A stretch of DNA of 35,837 bases from Zopfochytrium polystomum (taxonomy: Eukaryota > Chytridiomycota > Chytridiomycetes > Chytridiales > Chytridiaceae): NCBI GenBank assembly GCA_025765615.1, contig JAIVFJ010000476.1:1-35837 (forward strand), in the 5' to 3' direction. The notes beneath the pieces were generated by a model, which was not told the origin of the DNA, made no database searches, and was given only the letters and a program-made list of their open reading frames with translations. This document shows positions 10,406-20,080 of this stretch, piece by piece (the first letter of the stretch is position 1; the number at the start of each line of letters is the position of its first letter). Made by a program: the position numbers and the translations under genes.

Positions 10406-11098
10406 CGACGCGACTTGCTGGCAAATTGGATACTCCTCTTCTTCTTTCGCTTCGGCTTTGTAAACACTCCCTCTTCTCATAATTCGCAGTTGTGCCCATG
10501 CGACTCCATGTCCAAAGCGTGACGCTGCATCTCTGCGTTTCCTCATCTAGTCATCAATCCTTCATGTTCAAACACTGAGCCTTTGATTGGACCATACATT
10601 TATTTCCGATTTGGACATTTTTTTGCAGAAGCGCGCCGGTTTCCAGTCCTATCTTGACCGGTATTTGTGCTTCTCCATGGCTGTGGCTGACCATGTGACC
10701 TCCACTTCACGACGTAAGCCGTGGGGCGACGTCTTCTGTACCGGGGAGATGACGAAGATGGGGGTGTTGTGAAGGGACGATTGGACGAGAAGAGGATTGA
10801 GGTGTTTGGCGCCATCTGAGGGAGCGGGCAACGCAGCGAAAAAATACTCCTCAGTCGTGTTGCTGCCTGCCCTCTGTTTCCGAACCTCTGCTATTTTGCC
10901 TTCAGAGGAGTCCGGAGTGAGTGCGGGTGAAGGAGTTGCTTTGTAAAAACTTGGGACGAAACAGAAAACTAGATTACACGCAGTAGAAGCGTGGACGTGC
11001 ATCAAAAAAAACCATTCAGAAGGGGGGGAAAAAGTGCACAAAACAACAACGTGCGCTGTACACCAAACGTCAAAGAGCGCACACCAGACGTCAAAGGG
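10406..11098. other. Intergenic, no gene recognised
   Basis: Short frames occur on both strands without recognisable motifs. This is the downstream side of both flanking genes (the orphan on plus, the ACT-domain gene on minus), so the genes converge here and the stretch probably holds their 3' regions. No clear polyadenylation motif stands out. Confidence 0.4.
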
Positions 11099-12523
11099 TT
11101 ACAAACCCACAACCACCCGGCACTTCGCCTTCTTCTCCAGCGCCTGCTTCGCGACGGCCACGTCAACGTGCTTGACGCCGACGTAGTCCGTGTCGAACGA
11201 CGACACGACAAACACCGACACCTTGGCGTCCGCCAGCGCCCCCGTCAGCTTGCCCATCACCCCCGTCTGGTACGCCGGCAGCGGGCCTTCGACGCGGAAA
11301 AACCGCCACCCGGCTTCAACCATCAGCCACGACGGGTACCCGGCCCCGCCACTGCTGCCTCCGCCGTCCTCTGACGGCGCCAGATGAGACGCACTGCCGT
11401 CGTTGCTGCTGCTGCTGCTGCTGCTGCTGTGCAGTGCCGCCTCGAGCGATGAAAAGTCGGTTGCGCCTGGCATGACCAGGGAGGAAGGGAGGACCAGCGA
11501 GATCTCCCGCGGCGTCCGAGTAAACGAAACAAGGTCATGCGGGTACTCTGCGCGCCCGCCGTCGCCGTCGCCGGCGGCCGTCGCCAGTCCAGCCAGCTGT
11601 GCTGTAAGAAAGTTTGTCGCCTCTGTCGCGGTCGCCGGGTCCGTCAGCGCGGAGGGAGGGATCTGGCACAGCGAGAACGTCGTCGGGAGCAGCGTCACCG
11701 TAAGTGGAGCCTGCGTCTCCGGACGTTGTGTAACCGCCGCTGCCGCCGTCGTCTTCCGCCCGGGCGTCGGTGTCGCGGGATTCGCGGCAGCAGCTGCGGC
11801 GGCGGCGGCGGCGGCGCCGACGTCGCCCTCCCCGACCACGACGACGCTTGGCGTGCCTCCGGTCTCGACCATCAGCCCGCACAGCGTGTGCTTCTTCCCC
11901 CTGCACCGCTTGCCAAAGCTGTTGACCGTCATCTTCCCGACGCGCTCCAGAAACGCCTCGCGCCGCCCGCCCCAGTGCTCGAGAAAACATGTCGCGATCG
12001 GCACCGTCCGCAGGTAGAACTGCCGGTCCGCCTCCTCCAGCGTCTTTTTGTCCGCTCTCGCAAACTCGTCGTACAGCTCCAGCACGGCTGTCAGCAGGTC
12101 TGCGGGCGTTTTCGCGGCGTTGACGCGCGCCCGCGACGCGAGACGATCCGAGCCGCCCCGACGGCGCTTCGGCGCCCGAATCGTCGGGTCTTGAGGAACC
12201 GCGCTGCCAATTTCGGTGAGGAATGCGTCGGCCACGGCGGCCGTCTCGTCCGGGTCGACGAAGCCGGCGGAATCCAGCGATATCAGTGGGTGCTGGTGGG
12301 TTGTTGGGTCCGTGGTGGGGTTGGTGAGGTTGGTGAGGGTTGCGTTGAGGCCGTCCAGATCGGAGAGAAAGACGACGTCTTGTTCTTGTCGCTGGCGCTT
12401 CAAGGGTTGCATATCGAGCGACGGGTCGTCCTCGTGCTGATGGTGATGGTGGGGTTCAAAGTCACCATCATCGACGGCGGCCATAGCAGATTCGAGAAGG
12501 TCGTCGGAGGAGGGACCGTCCAT
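11099..12523 (-). CDS. ACT-domain (CASTOR-like ACT_7) protein with basic N-terminal half, 474 aa
   Basis: The C-terminal half carries the paired ACT fold seen in CASTOR-type and small bacterial ACT_7 proteins. The first half has 'TLLPTTFSLCQIPPSAL' (about 277-293) and 'LVSFTRTPREISLVLPSS' (331-348). The second half has 'GWRFFRVEGPLPAYQTGVMG' (405-424) and the signature 'VFVVSSFDTDYVGVK' (437-451). In the family these bind amino acids such as arginine in CASTOR1. A Ser-rich insert (366-373) separates the two. The N-terminal half is unusual: an acidic/His-rich start, two basic clusters ('KRQRQ' at 42-46 and 'KRRRGGSDRLASRAR' at 119-133) that could be nuclear localisation signals, and a helical region (138-220) with 'FLEHWGGRREAFLERVGKM' and 'KRCRGKKH'. 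An Ala11 run (237-247) links the halves. Single exon. A nuclear amino-acid-sensing role is inference only. Confidence 0.88.
   Translation of the reverse strand: MDGPSSDDLLESAMAAVDDGDFEPHHHHQHEDDPSLDMQPLKRQRQEQDVVFLSDLDGLNATLTNLTNPTTDPTTHQHPLISLDSAGFVDPDETAAVADAFLTEIGSAVPQDPTIRAPKRRRGGSDRLASRARVNAAKTPADLLTAVLELYDEFARADKKTLEEADRQFYLRTVPIATCFLEHWGGRREAFLERVGKMTVNSFGKRCRGKKHTLCGLMVETGGTPSVVVVGEGDVGAAAAAAAAAAANPATPTPGRKTTAAAAVTQRPETQAPLTVTLLPTTFSLCQIPPSALTDPATATEATNFLTAQLAGLATAAGDGDGGRAEYPHDLVSFTRTPREISLVLPSSLVMPGATDFSSLEAALHSSSSSSSSNDGSASHLAPSEDGGGSSGGAGYPSWLMVEAGWRFFRVEGPLPAYQTGVMGKLTGALADAKVSVFVVSSFDTDYVGVKHVDVAVAKQALEKKAKCRVVVGL
11404..11429. repeat. (GCT)n trinucleotide repeat coding for Ser
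   Basis: About eight and a half GCT units inside the ACT-domain gene. On the minus coding strand they read AGC and encode the Ser8 stretch in the insert between the two ACT halves. Likely length-polymorphic. Confidence 0.8.
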
Positions 12524-13868
12524 TGCTGTTTGGTCTTGACGTGGATCTGGGCGAGGAGGAGGAGGAGGGTGTCAGTACAGGCTGGGAAAGTGGGCAAGGA
12601 TCGAGTAGTGTTGGTGGATCATCGTGGTGTTGGTGTGGACGACGTCGGGAGGCGCAGAGTTGCAGGAGGAACGATCGATTGATTGATCGATCGACCAGGT
12701 TGAGAGGTTGAGGGTTCGGTCCAGTAGGGGTACGAATAGTTGAGCAGGTACGATGGCTCGGGTCCGCTCAAGGCGATGGGTACGGAGTGCGTTGGTACGG
12801 GCAAGAGTGGTGTGAGGCTGGCTGGGCTCGGGGACCGTACCACCTACCCTGACAAGGAAGGAAGGAGAAAAATTATTGAAATTCAATAAATATTTAGTGG
12901 TCGTTGTGGATTAAACCCTTCGTGTCGTGGCATCGTGCGATGCAGGTTGTGGAACCCACTCAGCGGGCCGCCCAATCATTGGAGGGCTGACCCATCCACC
13001 TGTCGAAGCAAAACTGACACCCATTCAATCACCAGCACCGAAGACCACCACTGTGAAATCTTCGTCCTCTTGCATCAATCCCCTTCGGAAAACAACAAAA
13101 AGTTCGAATAAGACGTACTGCCGATGACGAAGGCCCCAAGGAGAAGGAGCGGCCTGAAGCGTTGGTGGCAGAGCTGGTGGTGACAGCGGCGTGCGTAGAC
13201 TACGAAATAGATGCCTTTCGTTTGTGCTAACTGTGATGGTGTGTGCGGGTGAGAAGTACGCAACCGCACCTGTCGCAGCTTCGATCGGCGACTGCACGTA
13301 ACGAGTGGCGACAGCGTCGAGCAGTTCACCGACTGTCCAACGTACACTAACTTGGTGCGGTCAATCGCCACGGTGATGAATCTGGGTCTCACTTGGTGTT
13401 TGCGTAGATGTTCATATTTTTGCAGTGCGCTTGCGGCTTGCCGTTGTTCAAAGCAAACTCCCTCCAGGCGAAGTTGCACGCCTGCCGCGCCAGTTCTCGC
13501 TTCATTCTCTTCCCGCATCAGCCCGATGTGCGGTGGATCAGTGTCTGATTCAAGAAGCCGCACGTGTGCCTCAACCCACGGAGATGGACTTCCCAATTCG
13601 ACGGAATGTTTGATCAAAAGGAAAATATTTGTGCCTGTGACGGTCTCTTGCGCTCAGAAGGCACCCGCGCGCCGTTTACCTGAGGGTTTGCGGCAGGCCC
13701 CCGCTCCCTCGGGGTTTTCCTTCCCCATTCGTAAAGAGCGGATAGAACGTTCCGCAAACACCTGCGAGGTATCACAGACTCCGGGGAAACAACGAAAACA
13801 AAAACAAAAATTACACAACATACAAAACCGGGCTCAGAACAAAACACTGTCGACGAACTCCAGCTCGC
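12524..13868. other. Intergenic; contains a segment duplicated upstream of zinc-family copy 3
   Basis: 12524-12860 is the upstream region of the ACT-domain gene. From 12860 to 13500 no gene is recognised; the open frames on both strands lack domains. 13509-13760 shares blocks with 16349-16600 (listed as a repeat). No TATA element is convincing. Confidence 0.45.
13509..13760 (+). repeat. Upstream segment shared by zinc-family copies (unit 1)
   Basis: Exact blocks shared with 16349-16600 are 'cttcccgcatcagcc' (13509-13523) and 'caacccacggagatgga' (13572-13588), followed by similar 'ttcc..attcgac.gaa', a short A/T stretch and a 'tttccttcc' block. Spacing is similar but not identical. A weaker version, including 'atgggttccccgatttggcga' and 'gagtttcccttcccc', lies at about 14600-14720 before copy 2. 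This indicates that the coding copies were duplicated together with upstream DNA. Confidence 0.6.
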
Positions 13869-14517
13869 ATGTGCCAACAGCACGGTGGCGACCCGAATTC
13901 ACCTCGAGCGGGAGCGTTTGTGACGGCTTCTCCTCCTAACACCATGCCTTCGCAGCATCATTCCCCAAACCGGTCCACGTCGACGCCGCGCACAAGTTCA
14001 ATCGCCGTCGATCGCCCCGCCAAGTCCATCAGCCAAGCCCCACCCACTCCCACCAGCCCCACCGCAATCACAACACCACACACCCAAACCGCCACGCCCC
14101 CGCCACCGCGACACCCCCTGTGACCACGGCCGCCGCCGCTTCCAATGCGTTGAATGCTACGAGCTCGGCCGCGGCGGAGGCTCGGTCTGCATCCACCGCC
14201 GCCGACGCGCAACGTGCCGTGACTGCCGCCTCGACGACGATGCGGCAGCGAGGCCGCTGATGCGGTGGCGGATGAGGAGTCCGAGAACTTTCGTCGCGCA
14301 GCCACTGCCACCGCCAGTCGTGGCAAAGGCGAGGAAGGTAATCGACCTAGGGTATGAGATTGACAGGATGGTGACTCCGGGGCCGTCCGAGTGCCGGTGG
14401 GCGACTGGCAGAGGTGGAAAGATGAAGTCAGAGGAAGGAGCGGAGGTGGGCACGCGGCATAGCGGGACGTGGTTTACCGTCGAGTGGATGTGCGGAGCGC
14501 AAATGGTGATCGGGTGA
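13869..14517 (+). pseudogene. Paired CxH/CxxC family, copy 1, frameshifted
   Basis: The N-terminal frame starts at 13869 ('MCQQHGG') and aligns with the start of copy 3 ('MSQQRGC'), including 'PNTMPSQHHSP' against 'PNTVPPQHGSP'. It stops at 14123. The Cys/His core and C-terminal tail lie in the next frame (about 14041-14517), with C-x-H-x6-C-x2-C-x10-C-x-H-x6-C-x2-C from 14119 ('CDHGRRRFQCVECYELG', then 'CIHRRRRATCRDC'), 'SPRTFVAQ', 'TPGPSEC' and the terminal 'WFTVEWMCG'. The core frame has a stop at 13921 and no ATG before the core. The two frames meet within a Pro/Thr-rich low-complexity stretch at about 14040-14100, so one indel there would join them. It may be a recently broken gene, or may have an unrecognised short intron. 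Confidence 0.7.
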
Positions 14518-14762
14518 AAAGAGGATTGTGACAATGAGAAAATATGCTGTGGGCGATTTTTCAGGTTCGGCCGCGAGTTCTGAAACTCCATTCCGGAAAT
14601 GGGTTCCCCGATTTGGCGACCAAGAACACTGGGTGGGACTCGGTGCTGCGGGAAAAAAAAAAACAAACAGGCGCGAGAATCCGCCCCTTGCGTCCCCCGG
14701 AGTTTCCCTTCCCCTTTCTGACTTGCGTGTATTGCATCGGGCTGAAGATCTTGAGATTTTAG

Positions 14763-14769
<7 letters not shown>

Positions 14770-14809
<40 letters not shown>

Positions 14810-14827
14810 TGTGTGTGTGTGTGTGTG
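14770..14827. repeat. Composite (GA)n-(GT)n microsatellite
   Basis: About 17 GA units followed by about 10 GT units, ending 116 nt upstream of the ATG of zinc-family copy 2. Purine-rich dinucleotide tracts also lie upstream of copies 3 and 4 and of the transporter relic. Confidence 0.9.
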
Positions 14828-14943
14828 AGAGAGACTGTGTGTGTGACAGAAGAGGAAGAACGATCTTGGCAAACAGGAGTGATCCACCGATACTTTTTCT
14901 TTACCTCGCTCCCTCTCGCGATCAGAAACAGCCCCCATCCCCG

Positions 14944-15678
14944 ATGTCGACCATTCCGGCTCACGTAAGGAATCAAAACGTCTACTCGCACGATCTCGCA
15001 CCACGCGAACTCGGCGACAATTACCAGATCCCACCACCACATGAGTCACCGGCCTCGGCCGTTTCTCCAACCCCAGCAAGTCCCTCGTGGCGCAGACCCA
15101 GCGTATCGTCAATACCTCATCCGGTCCTCGTGCAATCCTCCTCCCAGTACCTACGTCCGCTTTTGCCAACCCCACCGCCGTCGCACACGACTCCACAACC
15201 GCCACAAACAACAACCAGCCTCCGCCGCCGCCGACGAGACAAGCCCTGCGACCACGGCCGCCGTCGGCCGCAGTGCGTCGAATGCTACGAGCTCGGTCGC
15301 GGCGGCGGATCCGTCTGCGTCCACCGCCGCCGTCGCGCAATCTGCCGCGACTGCCGCCGCGACGCCGCTCACACGCCGGTCCCGCTGCGGCGTTGGCGTA
15401 TCAGAGGTCCGCGCACGTTCGTCGCGCCACCCCCGCCGCCGCCACCGCCGCCGTTGATGCCTGCCGCGAGGGGAAGGAAGGTGATTGATCCGGTGTGTGG
15501 GCGTGAGAAAATGCTGACCCCTGGGCCGTCCGAATGCGGGCCGGGAGGGAATGAGATGGGGTGGAAGGCGATGATGCGCAGCCCCGAGCGGCGGACGGGA
15601 GTGGCCTGGTTCACCGTGGAGTGGATGTGCGGAATTGAGGACGTGCGGAGTTCCCGCGGCTATCGGGAAGAGTGCTGA
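14944..15678 (+). CDS. Paired CxH/CxxC zinc-binding-type protein, copy 2, 244 aa
   Basis: Single-exon frame. The start is placed at ATG 14944 ('MSTIPAHV') because everything upstream in the same frame is microsatellite. Residues 1-95 are Pro/Ser/Thr-rich and probably disordered. The core begins at Cys102 and has the exact pattern C-x-H-x6-C-x2-C-x10-C-x-H-x6-C-x2-C ('CDHGRRRPQCVECYELG', 'CVHRRRRAICRDC'), eight potential zinc ligands in two equal halves. Next come 'LRRWRIRGPRTFVAP', a Pro run, 'RGRKVIDP', 'KMLTPGPSECG' and the family's end motif 'WFTVEWMCG'. The highly basic core suggests nucleic-acid binding, but this is inference. I know no name for the family. The half-motif C-x-H-G-R-x-R-x-x-C-x-x-C resembles short repeats I recall from protist proteins, unverified. 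Confidence 0.78.
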   Translation: MSTIPAHVRNQNVYSHDLAPRELGDNYQIPPPHESPASAVSPTPASPSWRRPSVSSIPHPVLVQSSSQYLRPLLPTPPPSHTTPQPPQTTTSLRRRRRDKPCDHGRRRPQCVECYELGRGGGSVCVHRRRRAICRDCRRDAAHTPVPLRRWRIRGPRTFVAPPPPPPPPPLMPAARGRKVIDPVCGREKMLTPGPSECGPGGNEMGWKAMMRSPERRTGVAWFTVEWMCGIEDVRSSRGYREEC

Positions 15679-16104
15679 TCATGATTTTTCTTTTATGTTT
15701 TTGCTCTTTCTTATGAGTTTTAGGGGTGTCTGGCTTGCACGTTTGCACGTTGAGAGTAAATGAATGAGAATCACGGGGAAGAATCGTGCGCTAAAAGCTT
15801 CAAACTACTTGTGGGCTTGGCCACGATACTGCCTTGGACGTACAAACATAAATGCACTCCACAACGACAACAGCATTCCTTTAACAAACTCCCTTGCGGC
15901 GACCAAAACAACAGCAATGACCCCTGAGCCCGCCAAGCACGTGCACTTTGCATTTTTTCTTTCTTGTTCATATTAATATTCGGCGATGACGTGAAGATGT
16001 TGGTATCCTAACCCTTTTTTTTTTTTTATTTTCGGTTGGCACAACGAAGAAATTCGCTAGGCATAGTTTTCGAGCGAAGGACAGACATGCATGCCGAAGA
16101 AGCT

Positions 16105-16106
<2 letters not shown>
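15679..16106. other. Intergenic between zinc-family copies 2 and 3
   Basis: No gene recognised. An AT-rich stretch follows the copy 2 stop (15680-15720), and a T12-type run lies at 16015-16027. The long CT tract then begins. Confidence 0.45.
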
Positions 16107-16188
<82 letters not shown>

Positions 16189-16262
16189 GCTCTCTCTCTC
16201 TATCTGTCTCGCTCTCTCTCTCTATCTGTCTCTCTCTCTCCTCTCTATCTCTTTGTCTCTCT
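16107..16262. repeat. Long (CT)n microsatellite
   Basis: More than 60 nt of perfect CT repeat, then interrupted CT repeats with GC, ATCTG and similar interruptions to about 16262. The frame that runs through it ('SLSLSLSL') is a low-complexity artefact. It lies upstream of zinc-family copy 3. Confidence 0.95.
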
Positions 16263-16348
16263 CAACTCTCAACTGAACTGCTGTTGGAGAGCAAAAATCA
16301 ATCAAAAATTCTACTTCCGATTGCGGCGCAGTGACGTGAGCTAGTGAG

Positions 16349-16600
16349 CTTCCCGCATCAGCCTGACGAGGCTGTTGTTGCATGTTTCGCCATGCAACCC
16401 ACGGAGATGGATTTCCTGATTTCGACAGAAAGGGGGGAAAATTTTTCACTTTGGTGCGAGGTGACATGTCTCTGGCACTCAAACTGGGCCTGCCGCTTTT
16501 TTACCTGTGGGAAGAAGGAAGGAACACTGGCGGCTTCCCCGCTGCCGGTGGATGCGCGCGCGCGCACGCGCGGAGCTTTCCTTCCGCTTCGGAAAGTAAG
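16349..16600 (+). repeat. Upstream segment shared by zinc-family copies (unit 2)
   Basis: Counterpart of 13509-13760. The exact shared blocks are at 16349-16363 and 16395-16411, followed by 'ttcc.gatttcgac.gaa' and a 'gagctttccttcc' block near 16571. It includes an alternating CG run at 16554-16568 that the first unit lacks. Confidence 0.6.
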
Positions 16601-16833
16601 CGCAAACACTGTGAGCGACTGGGCGGAAAAGGAACGAAAGAAAGAAAGAGTGAGGTTGAGCAATCGTGTTTTCGCACTGGCAAAAGATGAAGAGACAAAA
16701 ATGCGACAGGCTCGGCAGAACCCTCCAAATGAGTTCTTCGTTGGGGGCTGCCATGGCCCCAGCACAACGACAGATAAAAGTCGCTCCCCTTGTCGACCCA
16801 CCCACCCACCCACCCACGCACGCAAACCCACAC

Positions 16834-17523
16834 ATGAGCCAACAGCGCGGTTGCAGCCCGATCGTCGACGCAGACCCCTCCGACCTGCTGCATTCGTCGT
16901 CCCGAACGGCGGCTGTTCTTCCCAACACCGTCCCTCCGCAGCATGGTTCTCCGACCCAGCTTCAGTCGACACCACCACAGTTCAAACCACACGCCGTCGA
17001 ACGCATTCCTCAGCCAGTCAGGCAAGCCCCCGCCTCGCCGCGGGCGCCTCCGTCGCGGGCTCCCCCGTCCGCCTCACCACGACCGCAACACGACGCCCCA
17101 CAACCTGCCGCCCCCGCGCCCCGCCCGCGTCGCCGCGACACCCCCTGCGACCACGGCCGCCGCCGCTCTCAGTGCGTCGAATGCTACGAGCTCGGCTGTG
17201 GCGGCGGCTCCGTCTGCATCCACCGCCGCCGTCGCGCAATGTGCCGCGACTGCCGCCTCGACGACGCGTACGACCAGGCGGCGAGGTCGCTTCGGCGGTG
17301 GCGGATAAGAGGCCCGAGGACTTTTGTCTCGCCGCCACCTCCACCCCCGCCGGCAGCAAGGGGAAGGAGAGTGATCGACCCGGCGTATGGGATTGCGAAA
17401 ATGATGACGCCTGGCCCGTCCGAGTGCGGACATCGCAGAAAGGTGGAAGTGGTGGAGGGGGCCAAGCGGCGCGACGATGGGTTTTGGTTTAGTGTCGAGT
17501 GGATGTGTGGAGCGCGAGGGTGA
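16834..17523 (+). CDS. Paired CxH/CxxC zinc-binding-type protein, copy 3, 229 aa
   Basis: The start at 16834 ('MSQQRGC') is chosen because copy 1 begins at the equivalent position. Upstream in-frame ATGs at 16666, 16729 and 16756 would add up to 56 residues. Residues 1-100 are Pro/Ser/Gln-rich. The core starts at Cys105 with the full paired motif ('CDHGRRRSQCVECYELG', 'CIHRRRRAMCRDC'). Then follow 'LRRWRIRGPRTFVSPPPP', 'RGRRVIDPAYGIAKMMTPGP' and 'WFSVEWMCGARG' at the very end. It is the cleanest copy, with no frame break. Codon choice is strongly G/C-ending, as in the neighbouring genes. Nucleic-acid binding is inferred from the Arg-rich zinc-ligand core only. Confidence 0.8.
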   Translation: MSQQRGCSPIVDADPSDLLHSSSRTAAVLPNTVPPQHGSPTQLQSTPPQFKPHAVERIPQPVRQAPASPRAPPSRAPPSASPRPQHDAPQPAAPAPRPRRRDTPCDHGRRRSQCVECYELGCGGGSVCIHRRRRAMCRDCRLDDAYDQAARSLRRWRIRGPRTFVSPPPPPPPAARGRRVIDPAYGIAKMMTPGPSECGHRRKVEVVEGAKRRDDGFWFSVEWMCGARG

Positions 17524-17918
17524 TCGCGGTGGAAGGGGGATGGTCTGTTTGTTGTGTGATATTGCTAAATATATACAGTATTTTGCAGATAATGGAATTC
17601 GTTCTCTTCCCTTTCAGTCCAAAGCCAGCGGTCAAATTTTTATGCAGAATTCAAACGTCAATTTGGGGTCGCGACATGTTGCGTCATCCACCTTCCCTCG
17701 AATCCAGAGCATTTCACCGTGCGGTCTCTCGTGCATACGACCGCAGTCCCTGTGTCCGAGCCGTGCTCCACAGCGCGAGCGATGATCCCACATTCCACTT
17801 ATGGCATCGGGATCCGCATTGTCAAAAACATGAGTCGCCAGACACCACCTATCTCCTCGTGCAGGAGACTGTTACCTTGGGCACTTCGAATGTCGGTAAC
17901 CCCCAACAAAAGAGATGA

Positions 17919-18254
17919 CGTTCAGGGCTGCAGTGGTGGGAAGACAGTGGACTCCCTCTGATGTTCGACGAGGAAGCAGTTCGACGGGCATCATACCATG
18001 GGCACACCAACCTCCTTCAGTGGTGGAAAGACTGCGGGCTCGCGTTCATACACGATGAGGCTGCGATGGACGGCGCGAGCGAAAGAGGCGAAGCGGAGGT
18101 ACTTCAGTGGTGGAAGGACAGCGGGTACGAGCTCAAGTTCACCCAGAAAGCTGTGCTTGGCGCCGTCCGGGGCCATTGCAACGAAAGCTTGCAGTGGTGG
18201 AAAGGCAGCGGCATCAGTATGGTGGTGATCGAAGTTGGTGGAGAGACCGCCTGA
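17919..18254 (+). pseudogene. Fragment of a 'WWKDSG'-type ankyrin-repeat gene
   Basis: From 17928 the plus frame reads four repeats centred on 'LQWWEDSGLPL', 'LLQWWKDCGLAF', 'VLQWWKDSGYEL' and 'LQWWKGSGIS', spaced about 33 residues apart with 'AVRRAS.HG', 'AMDGASERGE' and 'AVLGAVRGH' between them. This is an ankyrin-like repeat type I associate with large chytrid gene families. The frame is closed by a TGA at 17916-17918 immediately upstream and stops at 18254, so no start codon or N-terminal region belongs to it. It differs clearly in sequence from the ankyrin genes at 1-9757, so it is a separate family. It is probably a relic captured within the zinc-family array. Confidence 0.7.
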
Positions 18255-19315
18255 AGCATACGGACTAAGGAACGGACACCTCGAGGCAAGATCCAGTTAC
18301 AGAATTATGAAATGCTGGCGTCTTTTTTTGAGCTAACCCTTCGCCTCTAGTTTCTGGCATCATGAGGCCCGCGCCAAGCGGGAGCGTGCTGCACCAAGTC
18401 ATGCTTCCAACGCAGTTCCACCCGGCATCGCTGTGCTCAGCCCACGGCATTTTCTCGCCCCCGCCGCATACCACCCGCGCCTCCCACCAACTTTTATCGC
18501 CCTGCCGACAACCAGAGCGACCCAACTCCGTCCCGCCACGCACTTTGGCGGCGCGTGAGGGGTTTACGTTTGGTGTTTGTTTGTGGGTTCTCCCCCCAAA
18601 AATCATGCCATCCCTTGAATCACTTTCTACACACCGAAAATTGACGGCCCGGATCCTCCTGTTTCCGCATAAACCCTTTCTTCCAAACACTTAGGAGACC
18701 TCATTGCTTTTCATCCCTCGTCACCTCAGGAACAGGCGGTCGCTGGGGGTCTCGAGCGCAATCAGGTGCAGAAGCAGCGTTGCGTGGGGAACACATACGC
18801 GTCTTGAAAGGGGGGAAGGGTACCGTCTATTTTTCGATGATGCCATGCCAGCAGGGTTGATTGTTCACTGGGCATTCCGTGAGCCGTTCGCCGGCGGGAG
18901 CTCAATGCAGCATTTTAATCAGAGGCTCGGGAGTCCGACATCGTGTCTCTCTGTCGCGCGCTCTCTCTCTCTCTCTCTCTAACTTTTCTTCTGGTACAGT
19001 TTGTTTTTGCATTTTTATTAGTGTTTTTTGGGTCAATTGTTTTTCAAGCCAAGAGCTGATGAGAAACGAATTCCATTTATCCTTAATTGACTATGTGTGT
19101 GTGTGTGTGTGTGAGTGTGTGAGTGTGTGAGTGTTTGTGTTTGCCGGCCCGGTTCCGCGTGCGGAGGCAAATGTTCAGTGCGTGCGGAGAAACGGAAAAA
19201 GAAAAAAGATGAACGGAAAACAGGTGGAATAGAAAAAAATAAAAAATAAAAAGAAAAAGGAAAACAAGAAATAATAAAGATAAAGTGTTCCAGTTCCAGA
19301 AGAAGCAGCAGCAGC
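18255..19315. other. Intergenic with microsatellites
   Basis: No gene recognised. It contains (CT)10 at 18961-18980 and a (GT)n tract at 19094-19140, followed by an A-rich stretch (19190-19285) immediately upstream of zinc-family copy 4. Confidence 0.45.
19094..19140. repeat. (GT)n microsatellite
   Basis: GT repeat interrupted by GAGT units, about 180-220 nt upstream of the copy 4 ATG. Confidence 0.85.
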
Positions 19316-20080
19316 ATGCAGCAGCAGCAAGCTCTTCCCGCAAACAACCCACCCGCGACCATGCACACCCGCGAGTCCAAACCACAGCCGCCCCAAACAC
19401 AGATTGCGCAGTGGGTTGCGGCGCCCCAACAAGGCCCCGTCGTCAACCTCGTCTTCCAACTCGCCGTGCCCGCAGACCAGCTGATGCGGACCGGCGCATT
19501 CCAGCTCTTTGCGCCCCGCCTGTCGTTCCAGGTCCCCAACCACCAGGGCCAAGCCTTCCACCCACAACCGTCCACGCAGGCCGCCACCCTCCGATTTCAT
19601 AAGCCTCCGTCGCTCTCCTTTGCGCACCCGACGCCCACCGCAAGCCCTACCCCGCTGCGCAAGCTTGAACCCGCTCTTGGCACACCACCATCACCACCAC
19701 CACCACTACCCTCCATTACCACAAGAACCCCCACCCCACCCGTCACCCCAACCACCAAAAGCACACGCCAATCCACAACGCCGCCCCGCCGCCCAACGAT
19801 CACCACCGCACCCAAGCCCACCACACCAGCTCCCCGAAACCGCGCCGTCGCCCCGTGCCCGCACAACCGCCGTAGATCCCAGTGCGTAGCGTGCTTCGAG
19901 CTCGGCCACGGCGGAGGATCCATCTGCATCCACCGCCGCCGAAAGGCCGGCTGCAGGCTGTGCGCCGCGGAGGGACGCTGCCACAATAACAACCTGGATG
20001 GACGGCGCCGCCGCATCCGAGGGCCGAATACGTACGTCCCGCCACCCGCCGCCGCCGCCGCCGCCGCCGCAAGTAAGTAA
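19316..20080 (+). CDS. Paired CxH/CxxC zinc-binding-type protein, copy 4 (divergent), 254 aa
   Basis: The most divergent copy. It has a longer N-terminus, starting with a Gln run ('MQQQQALP'; the Met at 19361 is an alternative start), and a non-repetitive segment ('GPVVNLVFQLAVPADQL', 'FQLFAPRLSFQVPNHQG') absent from the other copies. A long Pro/Thr stretch follows. The core begins at Cys181 with the exact pattern ('CPHNRRRSQCVACFELGHG', 'CIHRRRKAGCRLC'), then 'RRRRIRGPNTYVPPP' and an Ala run up to the stop. Right at the stop the sequence is GTAAGT (20073-20078), a perfect 5' splice-site hexamer. 'AFSVEALCGQ', resembling the family end motif 'WFSVEWMCG', occurs in another frame at 20164-20193. 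The true C-terminus may therefore lie downstream through an intron or frameshift. Confidence 0.72.
   Translation: MQQQQALPANNPPATMHTRESKPQPPQTQIAQWVAAPQQGPVVNLVFQLAVPADQLMRTGAFQLFAPRLSFQVPNHQGQAFHPQPSTQAATLRFHKPPSLSFAHPTPTASPTPLRKLEPALGTPPSPPPPLPSITTRTPTPPVTPTTKSTRQSTTPPRRPTITTAPKPTTPAPRNRAVAPCPHNRRRSQCVACFELGHGGGSICIHRRRKAGCRLCAAEGRCHNNNLDGRRRRIRGPNTYVPPPAAAAAAAASK

Noticed and set aside
11403..12682. Long plus-strand frames (up to 381 codons) opposite the ACT-domain gene
   Set aside because: No domain, Arg/Val-rich composition typical of antisense to GC-rich coding sequence; the minus frame has a clear ACT fold.
13075..13617. 180-codon minus-strand frame
   Set aside because: Part of it overlaps the non-coding segment duplicated near 16349, where the frame is not conserved.
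16036..16344. Frame encoding Ser/Leu repeats ('SLSLSL')
   Set aside because: It is simply the translation of the CT microsatellite.
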